Shown: one piece after another, positions 55,169 through 64,000 of the stretch
Layout of the letters: each line of letters begins with the position of its first letter
Numbering within the stretch: position 1 is the stretch's first letter
Source of the DNA: Astrothelium macrocarpum
Lineage: Eukaryota; Ascomycota; Dothideomycetes; Trypetheliales; Trypetheliaceae
Assembly (NCBI GenBank): GCA_021030915.1
Contig: JAGEMR010000070.1
Span: forward strand, 94,274-158,273
Reading direction: 5' to 3'
DNA length: 64,000 nucleotides
Notes under the pieces: generated by a model
Database searches by the model: none
Told to the model about the DNA's origin: nothing
What the model saw: the letters and a program-made list of their open reading frames with translations, nothing else
Position numbers and translations under genes: made by a program

Positions 55169-55891
55169 CTTCGCGCGGACTTTCGTAAGATGAGATGTTT
55201 CAGTCGAGTAAATGCGTCAAAAGTGTGGTTGTAACATGCACATTGCTGGAGAAATAAGGCATGTCATACGTTATACTTGAACTTACAGATTTGCCGAGGC
55301 CGAATCTGCAGCATCCGAACTCGTCTTATGCGGAGATTCGGAATCCACACTCTACTTCGCACAGTGCTGAAGCTCTTCTCAAAATTTTACGTGTGCGAAT
55401 CCGGCCGCATTTCATGCCAACTTCTTGCAAAGTTATTCGAGCATGGTGTGTGGTATTGCGAGTTACAGTAAGCTATTACGTCACTCACCGATTTTCTAAG
55501 CTCCCATGCTTAGGTCAGCTCGAATCAGTCCTCGCCACCAGTGGGTGAAATTAGAAATGTCACTCTCAGGCACCCTCAATCGATTTGCCAAACTCGATCA
55601 AAAATGGTTCGGGCATTATGTGAACATCATCGAAAAAAAAAAAGTTTTTACATTTCTGTCGGAGCTTGATGAGCGGGCTGGGGGACTCCAGGAGGGTCAC
55701 GCCATTTTGTCGCACCGTCTCGTCAAGGAACGCAGAGATACATGCACCATCGGTCTATGGACAAGCGTCTTCAGTTGCCCAACTTCACCAAAACCCTACC
55801 GAAATCTATTCGGTATAAGATAGGGAGGTGGCGTTCGGGATGATCATATTTGCCTCTTTTGGGTGGGATCGTCACGATCTTAGACAACACA
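55169..55891. other. Intergenic region, promoter of thiolase gene
   Basis: 723 bp between the thiolase start and the 3' end of the transcription-factor gene, both on the minus strand. It has a 12-base A-run at 55634. No coding exon was supported. Confidence 0.5.
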
Positions 55892-57488
55892 TCATTCTGG
55901 CGCTAATGAATTAACGGATACGAAGGCTGCTTCTCCAGGCTTGTCGTGCAACAAACCAATCCACAGGAAATTAGTCAACGTCATACGCATTACGTTCCAA
56001 GACGATATGCCGTGTAGCCGTATCATCTCTTTCAAACGGCGGTCTAAAACCGGATCCCTTGCCTTTCTGAAGGTGGTGATGATACTAATCGTCAAAAGCC
56101 ACAGGGCTATGCCAGGAGGGCATCCGACGGAGCTTGATTGAACCAAGCTCTCCTTGAGAGTTGCTGAAAACCGCGTACAAGGCTGGCTAAGGTCTTGCCA
56201 CTGAAGGAAAACGTGAGAAGTGAAGGCCAGCAGACCGAGCCGCACGGCTTCGTCCAACGAGCCAATCTGGAAACGCATGTAGAGGAGGCGATACATGACT
56301 GAAGCCATAATCTCCAGAATGAGATTGGGAGAGAGCTTCACCTTGGATTCGAGGGCCGAGGTTACAGAAGCACAAAAGTTACTCATGACTTTCCACGCTT
56401 GAGCCAACTCGTCGCTCAGTATTCCCTTCATATTGACTGCGCTGTTGAAGGGGATTCTGGCGCCCGCCTTTGTAGCATTGATCGACATCAGCTGGGTGGG
56501 ATACGGTAGGAATTGGTCAACCAACGGGTCAGCGAAAAAGAAAGGTCTTGTTCCATTGTCAAGCGCCAGTCCCATATCGCATCTGTGTTGTTGTCAGAAA
56601 TCTTCCTTTCTTGACTAATAGATACGTATACTCTTACCGGAACAGCTCGATCAGGAGCTTGGGCGTGGCCAGAAAACTCTGTACACCTCCTCTCAAATCG
56701 ACGATCTTACGAAGACCTCGCATGTGATTCCTAGCTGTCTCATGCTCCCTGCAGAGATTGGCATGGAATGCTAGCGCTAGAACTACTGAAAGTGTCGGGG
56801 TGGAGATGTTCGCCCCGTCGTCTGCAGTTTCTATTCTTTCGCGTAACAGCTGCAGCGCCTTCAAGAAGTGCGGATACGTATGTGGCCGAAGAACATGGGC
56901 CTTATAGCCTGAAGCGATGTCGAAATACATTTGTGTCGAAAAGACCATAGCATTGAGGTAGGCCGCGTCATATCTCAGAGGCTCAATCCAGGCATCCTTG
57001 TTTTTGTCGAAAGCAATACACGTCTCCAGCGGGAACAAAACGGTTTTTGCGATTGCCGAGACTACGCGTCGTGTAAGCAGCGTGGAGGAGGTGGAGGATG
57101 TCTTAGACGAACACTTAAGGACTACTGCAACCATTGAAGGCTCCACTGTATCTGCGAACCTTGCAAACGTGAGGTCTGACCCAACCCTGCGAGGGACATC
57201 GAGCCGGGACACTTCAATTTGCGAGTCAAATAGTTCACCCAGAAACTTATTGCAGGCTTCTTTCGATGCTGCTGTAGTGGTTTGCTTTTGCTTGTTGTAG
57301 TACGGCTTCCCGCGATTTTTACCAATCATCACGTGGCTTCGAATGAGCTTGCGTGTATCATCGTCGGCCTTCTGGGTATCTGTTGATATAATGAACGGGA
57401 TATCTTCTGTGCATTACGGAGAGCACGTTCAGTTTCGGTATCCAAGTGATCTTGGTCTCGACTTACTATGCATCTTGGCGTTAGACAT
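55892..57488 (-). CDS. Fungal-specific transcription factor domain protein
   Basis: Three exons: complement(55892..56582, 56638..57406, 57467..57488); 493 residues. The tiny first exon encodes MSNAKMH. Its 60-bp intron (GTAAGT, AACTGAAC branch, CACAG) leads into KDIPFIISTDTQKADDDTRKLIRSHVM, the start usual for this group. No Zn2Cys6 cluster is present; the group carries only the RSHVM-GKNRGK-like basic stretch and the Fungal_trans_2-like regulatory domain. That domain shows AVVLKCSSKTSSTSSTLL, DAAYLNAMVFSTQMYFDIASG, LSVVLALAFHANLCREHETARNHMRGLRKIVDLRGGV and a helical C-terminal half. Such proteins are often found inside metabolic gene clusters. Its position between the thiolase and the dehydrogenase suggests it regulates them; that is inference. 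Confidence 0.87.
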
Positions 57489-57731
57489 ACCGATCAAGAA
57501 GACCACGGAAGGCGGCGTTTTAATTATCGATATCCAACTCCCAATCACTTCATTCAAAGCAGGTACTTTGTAATGGGCAGAGGCTGCATCAAGGCCGTAC
57601 GAGTCACGCCCTCAGACGCAGTGCTGCTTAGCTTGCCCGAAAGTAGTTCGGTCTCAAGGATTTGCTGAATGATTGTTTACCAAAACTGGAAGTCGCTTCT
57701 AAAATCAGCCTGCACGAAGTCCTGTGGCGAT

Positions 57732-57963
57732 GGTCTTTGCTACATACTTGGCTTCAAAGAGGCTGAGTCCCAACTGACCCGGTCCCTATGCAAGAGATTG
57801 TATGCGATTTCAAGTAAAGTGTTGGAATCCGTAGTTTCCGGTTGATTGGTCTTTGTTATATACCTGGCTTCAAAGAGGCTGAGTCCCAACTGACTCAGTC
57901 TCCATGCAAGAGATTGTATGCCATTTCGAGTATAGTCTTAGGATCTGTAGCTTCCGATTGGTC
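57732..57963. repeat. Tandem duplication, two 116-bp units
   Basis: Unit 1 (57732-57847) and unit 2 (57848-57963) both start GGTCTTTG and share long identical runs such as GGCTTCAAAGAGGCTGAGTC and GCAAGAGATTGTATG. I count about 16 substitutions in the part that can be compared by codon. In the frame GLCYI(L/P)GFKEAESQLT both units stay open through the repeated part, and none of these differences is at codon position 1. Unit 2 also holds a TGACTCA core inside an inverted repeat. The repeat may be an ancient duplicated exon or a duplicated promoter module. Confidence 0.8.
57879..57898. promoter_or_regulatory. Inverted repeat with TGACTCA core
   Basis: Arms CTGAGTC and GACTCAG are separated by six bases; the right arm with its neighbouring T gives TGACTCA, the Gcn4/CpcA-type bZIP site, and the left arm reads the same on the other strand. 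In repeat unit 1 the right arm is changed at two bases and the symmetry is lost. A bZIP-binding or hairpin role is inferred only. Confidence 0.35.
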
Positions 57964-58158
57964 GGATTTTAGTTAGAGCTTTCCTAAGTCCGATCGCTAT
58001 TTGCTCAGGCGTCGTCTTTACAATGGATAACTTTATTGCCCCTCTTACTATGAGACGTTCCGTATATAACGATGTGGTATCAGCAACTGAAATGTCTCAG
58101 AAGCGCTTCACTCTGTTCTCGAGACCATTTCATAAATTGCGCCTAATTACGATCAATA

Positions 58159-59258
58159 ATGGTTGGCTCGGGAGACCTTGCGCCTCTCACTATCCCATTC
58201 TTTCCAGATATCTTCATCAAGAATCAATTTCGAACGAAGCCTCAGCGTCCGCCCAAGTCAACAGATCTCTCCGGCAAGGTCGCTATCATCACGGGAGCCA
58301 ATACTGGACTGGGTTACGAGTGTGGTCGCCAGCTTCTCGCCTTGAAACTCTCCCGATTGATCATTGCAGTACGGTCTGTCGACAAGGGAGAGAATGCAGC
58401 CCATAGACTTCGGACTCGACACCCAAGCGCCACTGTGGACGTGTGGACTCTGGACATGAGCTCATACAGCTCGATACAAGCTTTCGCTCGACGTGCGGAC
58501 GGCGAGCTACCCAGACTAGACATTGGGATTCTCAATGCTGGAGTGGGGGGTGTCAAGTTTGAGACGAACCCAAGTACTGGACATGAGAACACCGTCCAGA
58601 TCAACTACCTTTCCACGGCTCTGCTCGCCATCTTATTGCTTCCAGTTCTGAAGCGCAAGTCTCCGTCAGGCACTCCCGGACGCCTCACAATCATTAATGC
58701 TGCAGTAAGCTTCACTACGAAGTTTCCGAACAGCAAAGAGGTCCCTTTGTTGCCGTCCTTCGATACTCCGAAGTACTTTGATCCATGGGACACTTACGGG
58801 TCATCGAAACTACTTGGTCAAATGTTCCTATACAAACTGGTTGAGTACGTGCGAGCGGAAGACGTGACGGTGAACATCGTTTGTCCAGGCTTCGTGAAAG
58901 GTACAGAACTCGGACGTAATACCAAGGGTCTCACGGCTCTGCTGTTCATCATATTTGCTGGTATAACTGCGAGATCACTCAAGGATGGCGCTTCGGCATA
59001 CTTGGACGCCGCCTTCGTCAAAGGAAAAGAGTCTCATGGGTGTTTCCTGATGAGCTGGCAGATCTCGCCGTGAGTCCACAATTTTTTACTGTGTCAACTA
59101 GTATGACATCTAATGGTTACTGCAGATTCGCGAATATTTTGTATACGCCAGAAGGCAAAGAAATCGCGGAACGACTTTGGGAAGAGACGATGACGGAGTT
59201 GGACTTTGCTAATGTCCGTGAGGTTTTGGCATCGATGGAGAACAAGCCAACGCTTTGA
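58159..59258 (+). CDS. Short-chain dehydrogenase/reductase
   Basis: Two exons, 58159..59069 and 59126..59258, 347 residues; the 56-bp intron (GTGAGT, ATCTAATGG branch, CTGCAG) is phase 2. A Rossmann fold starts at residue 40 with KVAIITGANTGLG (TGxxxGxG at 45-52, NAD(P) binding), then IAVRSVDKG, LDMSSYSS, LDIGILNAGVG (NAG motif) and the catalytic YGSSK (Tyr213, Lys217). The usual Ser-Ser before the active site reads INAAVSF. VNIVCPGFVKGTELGR is the PG motif. The organisation is like retinol-dehydrogenase-type and secondary-metabolite SDRs of fungi. It is divergent from the transcription factor and lies at the edge of the AT-rich block. The frame with an ATG at 58023 on another register is not used. 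Confidence 0.92.
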
Positions 59259-59612
59259 GTAATCTCGATAAACCTTGTATTTCATTCTCTGCTATTGTCG
59301 GTGTATCTTAGTCAATATACGAGTGAGAAATATCCTAATCGTTCATTGCGAGGAGTGGATAGCTACCGGATTGTCCAAGTTTTGGATAATCCCTACACCA
59401 GAGAAACGATGGCACACGAATTCATTGTAGAACCTCGACAGCGCCAAAATCGCCTTCGTTGTAGAATTCGACCACGCTTGCCGGTGAGAAGGGTCCATTA
59501 TTGACAAAAGTAGTCGAGAGTTTGCGAGTCATGAAAGTAAGCCGGGCGAAATTAAGGGGCTCCTGATCCTTGACAGCCAGAGCTTTTGTGATTAGTAATC
59601 CAGAGAAAGCGC
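59259..59612. other. 3' flank of dehydrogenase gene
   Basis: Non-coding DNA of normal composition leading to the AT-rich block. Short frames on both strands have no recognisable features. Confidence 0.5.
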
Positions 59613-59663
59613 TAACGTGTTTCACCACTCAGTGGGCCACCCCAGTCAGTGGGCCACCCCACC
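59613..59663. repeat. Terminus-like GC island, left copy, with 17-bp tandem repeat
   Basis: Starts TAACGTG and contains two 17-bp units beginning TCAGTGGGCCACCCC. It stands exactly at the boundary between normal DNA and the AT-rich block. A diverged copy in the same orientation starts at 63184. Ungapped comparison from AACGTG gives about 33 of 44 identical bases, and the 17-base spacing of TCAG units is the same in both. Confidence 0.6.
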
Positions 59664-60853
59664 ATTTTCGTCTGGATTTTTCGTACGATATTTTCACAAT
59701 AATAAAAATTGATTATTATATAAATCTATAAGAACATTTTTCGGATATTATTATATTGATTAATTCTATAATTTTGAATATTATAATTATTATATATTGA
59801 TAATATTCATTATTATATAATAAATCTTTTATTTAAAATAATTTTAATTTAATTATTTCATTTATTTTCGATCAAAAATTGATTTTATTAGATTTATAAA
59901 ATATCTTTTTAAATAATATATTATTTATGATATTATTTTTTTTTTTTTTTTTGATATTAATTTTTTATATAAAATTTTTTTTTTTTTTTTTTATAAATAT
60001 AATTATTAAATAAAAAATAATCTAATATTTTTTAATTAATTAATTAATCATTCAATTTATTAAATTTTAAAATTGATATTAAAAAAGATTTTATATAAAT
60101 TGAATTTATTTTTCGAATTGAATTATTATATATAATATTTTTGATATTCATCAAAATTCTATTTTATATAATAATTCTGATAATAATAATATTTTTATAA
60201 TTATAAATAAAAAAATATATATTCAGAATTATATGAAATAAATTTAATTATTTAAAATTTATTTTTAATATTCTATTTAAAAAAAATTGAAAATCGAATT
60301 TTTTTATTAATATAATAAATTTTTTAATGAATAAATTTTTGAATTTTTTAATCGTATAAATATTTTAAAAATAAAAAATAATATATATTAAAAAATTAAA
60401 ATAAATAAAATATATATATTAATATATAAAAAATAATAATATTATTTATATAATAATAATCATTAAAAATAAAAAAAATAATGAATATTTTTTATATAAT
60501 ATTTAATTTATTTAAATTTAAATTAATCAATTATTTAATTATTTTTATTAATGATAATTATTTAATTAATTAAAAATTAATGATATTAATTTAATTAATA
60601 TATTTTTTAATTAAAATAATAAATAATAAAAATATTTAATCTAATATATTAATTCTTTTAATTATTATTATTTATTTATAATTTTTTGATTATATAATAA
60701 TTATTTATCTGATTATATTTAAATTTATAATTATTTTTAATATTATAATAATTTTTATTTAAAAATTTATTTTATTAAAACTATAAATATTTTTTATAAA
60801 TATATCATATAATAAATATATTTTTTGAATATATTAAAATCACGTATTTATTA

Positions 60854-60928
60854 GGGTCTACCACGGTGTTATGAACCACACCATCGTGTGGCTCACACTG
60901 TACATACGCTCCGCATACGATTAGTATA
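60854..60928 (+). repeat. Left terminal inverted repeat
   Basis: 75 bp, pairs with 62657-62731. The first 22 positions are identical; in all there are 8 mismatches, every one a transition (C/T or A/G), as expected from C deamination after insertion. Confidence 0.85.
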
Positions 60929-62656
60929 TAATTCGCATACATTCAATCATAACAATTCAAAATTTTTCAAAAAATATGAAAATTGAAAAATAAATATAAA
61001 TTATTTATGATATATTTTTTAAAAATTCATTTTTATCAATTTATGAAATTATATGAAAATTTAAAATTCCATATTCGATATTAAAATATAAATTAAATGA
61101 TAATTTATCATCAATAATTATTAAAAAATTATAATAATTTTTAATAAATATTAAAGAATCAATTTTAATTCATTGGATTAAATAATATATTATTATAGAA
61201 ATTCTAATTATATATTTATTATTGATTAAATTTATTGAATTTTTATGAAAAAAATGCGTTCATTATGCGTCCTATTTATATTTTATATAAATCTATTTTA
61301 AATCTATTAACGTCAATTAGATTGAATATTTTATTAAACAATATTCTTAAATTCGTAATATATATATTAATCAATTAGAATTTATTCATATAAATAAAAT
61401 AATTATAAAAATAATGAATCACTGATTTAATATATTCGAAATATAAAAAAAAAATATGAATATAATATTTCAGATATTTATAATATAAATAAATCAGAAT
61501 TCAATATTAATAAAAACTAATCATTTAAAATATTAATTCATTTTAATATAAAAAAGAAATAAAAAATTATGATAAATAAATAAAAATAGATTATAATAAT
61601 TGAATATATTAATATAATAAATAAAATATTTGCGCCTTTTTTGATTTTCAAAAATATATAATTGAATTTATATTAATTATTCATAAAAATATTATTAGAA
61701 TATCATTTCATAATTAATAAAAATAATTAAATATTAAATGAATTGATATTATATTGATTAATTGAAATTTTTAATTTTTTAATATATAAATGATATAAAA
61801 ATTATAGATATCTTTTTATCGTAAATGATCATAATAATCATATTCAGATCAAATTCATCATTTATTATATAAAAAATAAAATTGATTTTATGATTATATT
61901 ATTATATTATTCATATATATTTTAATCATTTAATATGAATATATTTTTTATATTCAAATAATTCTATATAAATGAAATAATTATATTTTATAAATTTAAT
62001 ATATAATGAATATCTAAAATAGAATAAATTAAAATATTCATTCGGATATATAATATGGTTATATTAAAAAAAAATATTCATATTAATTTTCAAAATACAG
62101 ATATAATATCTTTAAATTATAAATAAATTTTGAATAAATTATTTTAAATATAATTATCATTATATATAAAAATTTTTATATCATTTAATTCAGATAATTT
62201 GGATTATTTATTATTAAAGAATTCTTTTTTAAAAATTATTATATTTATCAAATTAAATAAAAAATTTATAAAAATTTTGAATAAAAATAATATAATTAAT
62301 TCGTTTATAAAATATTATATTAAATATATGATATATTTTTATGAATTTTAAAATATAATAATTATTATTATAATCAAATAATTGATAGATTAATCAGAAT
62401 TTTTTAATAAATAAAAATGTAATATTAAAAATAAAAAAATCGAATTAAAAGATATTAATATTTATATAATTATGAATATATTATGAATTATATATATATA
62501 TCAGAAAAAAAATCGTATATAAAATATTATCATGAATGATTAATAAAAATTATATCAAAAAAAGAAAAATCGGAAGAAATAAATTATATATCTAATAATT
62601 TTTCAGATAATTCAGATTTAAATTTGGAAATGTGAACGTGAAATATATGAAATTCG

Positions 62657-62731
62657 TATACTGATCGTATGCGGAGTATATGTATAGCGTGAGCCACACG
62701 GTGATGTGATTCATAACACCGTGGTAGACCC
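62657..62731 (-). repeat. Right terminal inverted repeat
   Basis: Reverse complement of the left repeat at about 89% identity, ending CACCGTGGTAGACCC directly before the TA duplication. Confidence 0.85.
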
Positions 62732-63183
62732 TATATCTGAATTTTTATATTTTATATATTATGAATAGAATTTATGATTCTATTTTATATAAAATTTATT
62801 TTAATTATTAATAAAATGAAAAATTCAATTTTTATTAATTAATTATAATAAAGAATTTATATTTTATTTTATAAATAAAATATTTGCCATTTATTATATA
62901 TTGATAATTTAAAACAGAAATTTTTATTTATCAAAATTTAGAATTTAATAAATTAAAATCTTTTTTTTAGATTTTTATAATTTATATTTTTATATATTAT
63001 TTTTGTTTTAAAATTTTATTTTTTTTAATCATTATTAAAAAATAAATCAAAAAATATCATATAATATAATAATTTTATATTGATTTAAAATTTGATTTAT
63101 TTTAAAAATATATTTCATAAAAAAAAATCTAATTTCTTTTTGAACCGAATTAAAAATTCGTGTTAATGGTATTATAATTATTG

Positions 63184-63250
63184 TAACGTGGTTTACCATT
63201 CAGCCGGTCATATCAGTCAGTCGGTCACTTTCCACATCAGATACCCCATC
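63184..63250. repeat. Terminus-like GC island, right copy
   Basis: Same orientation as the copy at 59613. It starts TAACGTGGTTTACCATTCAG and has two TCAG units 17 bases apart, then CACTTTCC and a CCCCATC end. The rest of the surroundings is AT only. Together the two copies could mark the ends of two related insertions, or the direct repeats of one element that encloses the TIR element. Confidence 0.5.
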
Positions 63251-64000
63251 AATATTAATACATATAATAATAATTTGAAAATTTATTTATTTTTTATCAG
63301 ATTCTGATTTAATATTAATTTTTTTAATTTTATTATAAATACGTATATTATATCTAATTATATCATAATTATTATATTATCATAAAATTATTATCGTTTT
63401 TTTAATAAATTATTATTTTTATTTTCATTAGATATATATCATTTTTTCGAATTCTTTTTAATTAATAATTTTATAAAATTATTTATATTAAATATTCTTT
63501 TAAATTATATATATAATTTTTTGATTTTTTGATATTTTATAAATGTCATATTTATATTTTTAAGAATATATATTTATTCAATTAAAAAAATAATTAAATA
63601 TATTATTATTTACGTATTTTTTATCATTTGATTTATAATTTCAATAATTAATATTAAAGAATTTTTTTAATAAATAAAAATTCATTTTTTGATAAAATTG
63701 AATTATTTAATTATTTATTAAAAATTGAAAAAGATTTATAATTTTTATTTATAAATAATTAATAAATGATTATTTAATAATATAAATATTTTTAAATAAA
63801 TATCTAATTTGAAAATTATAAAATTTGAATTTTAAAATATAATTTCAATTTTTTTTAAATTTAAATTTGATATTTAATTTCGTAAAAATTTTACAATAAA
63901 TGAATTTAAATATAATAAAAAATTCAAATTTAATGATATAATTAATTATAATTTTGATTAATAGATTGATTTTATTATTATATATATATTTTAAAAATAA

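Larger units (their letters stand above)
57489..58158. promoter_or_regulatory. Divergent promoter region of transcription factor and dehydrogenase
   Basis: 670 bp between two divergent genes of the putative cluster. It contains a 116-bp tandem duplication (57732-57963) and a short ORF from ATG 57669 (58 codons) running through the first repeat copy. Cluster-wide regulation from here is plausible but not shown. Confidence 0.5.
60852..62733. mobile_element. Decayed TIR DNA transposon, TA target-site duplication
   Basis: Two inverted copies of a 75-bp sequence starting GGGTCTACCACGGTG bound a 1878-bp unit (60854-62731), flanked by TA on both sides (60852-60853 and 62732-62733). TA duplications and TIRs are the features of Tc1/mariner/Fot1-type elements. 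The interior is AT-rich with no open frame, with only small traces such as GCGTTCATTATGCGTCC near 61257. It is either a non-autonomous element or one whose transposase has been erased. Confidence 0.8.
59664..64000. other. Extreme AT-rich block (AT isochore, likely mutated repeats)
   Basis: From about 59690 to the window end the sequence is almost only A and T. Hand count for 60001-60840 gives 39 G or C in 840 bases (4.6%); the 60-base lines at 60361 and 60721 contain none. No coding frame survives. The few GC islands (60841-60950, 62630-62735, 63145-63255) are repeat ends. In the counted stretch 18 of 19 C follow T and 19 of 20 G precede A. The block is best explained as transposon DNA mutated by a repeat-directed C-to-T process such as RIP, though centromeric or subtelomeric DNA is possible. 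Confidence 0.85.

Noticed and set aside
60848..60860. TTAGGG in the AT-rich block, suggesting telomere repeats
   Set aside because: It occurs once only and belongs to the terminal inverted repeat of the transposon.

Overview
The window is nuclear DNA of a filamentous ascomycete (Pezizomycotina). The support is short spliceosomal introns, mostly 44-75 bp, with GTRNGT donors, CTRAC/CTAAY branch sites and AG acceptors, plus gene families typical of such fungi: fungal rhodopsin-domain membrane proteins, GT90 glycosyltransferase, DUF7708 NLR-like protein, fungal-specific transcription factor. The species cannot be fixed from the sequence. Gene models were built by hand by joining exons so that phase and family similarity both agree. 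Where a reading frame opens on GTG or TTG, the first suitable ATG was taken instead.

Layout. 1-12.1 kb: rRNA-processing factor RRP36 (+), a disordered conserved protein (-), an acidic disordered protein (-), a BTB/POZ protein (-), a small hydrophilic protein (+) and a CRT10-like WD40 protein (-). The BTB and acidic frames are one continuous reading frame interrupted only by UGA followed by CGG. 12.1-22.7 kb is gene-poor: a decayed CAP/PR-1 secreted-protein gene, a rhodopsin-domain membrane protein and a class I methyltransferase. 22.7-29.8 kb is a housekeeping block: DUF255/SPATA20 protein, mitochondrial RF-1-domain protein, a serine palmitoyltransferase small-subunit-like protein and a GT90 glycosyltransferase. 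30.8-44.4 kb is accessory-looking: an AAA ATPase with one in-frame TAG, a DUF7708 NLR-like protein, a CorA-like protein, a secreted eight-cysteine protein and a second rhodopsin-domain protein. 45-50 kb returns to core genes: mitochondrial ribosomal protein bL21m, NSA2 and Mps1 kinase.

51.4-59.3 kb looks like a small metabolic cluster: a frameshifted O-methyltransferase, an SCP-x-type thiolase, a transcription factor and a short-chain dehydrogenase. The last two are divergent around a promoter holding a 116-bp tandem duplication. From about 59.7 kb to the end the DNA is an extreme AT-rich block, about 5% G+C over 60001-60840 by hand count. It holds only short GC islands. Two islands are the 75-bp terminal inverted repeats of a 1.88-kb TA-flanked element. 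Two others are direct copies of a terminus-like motif built on a 17-bp repeat.

How the genes relate: RRP36 and NSA2 both act in pre-ribosome maturation; the RF-1 protein and bL21m act in mitochondrial translation; the 51-59 kb genes are probably co-regulated by the linked transcription factor. The other genes are independent. No rRNA, tRNA or CRISPR was recognised by eye.
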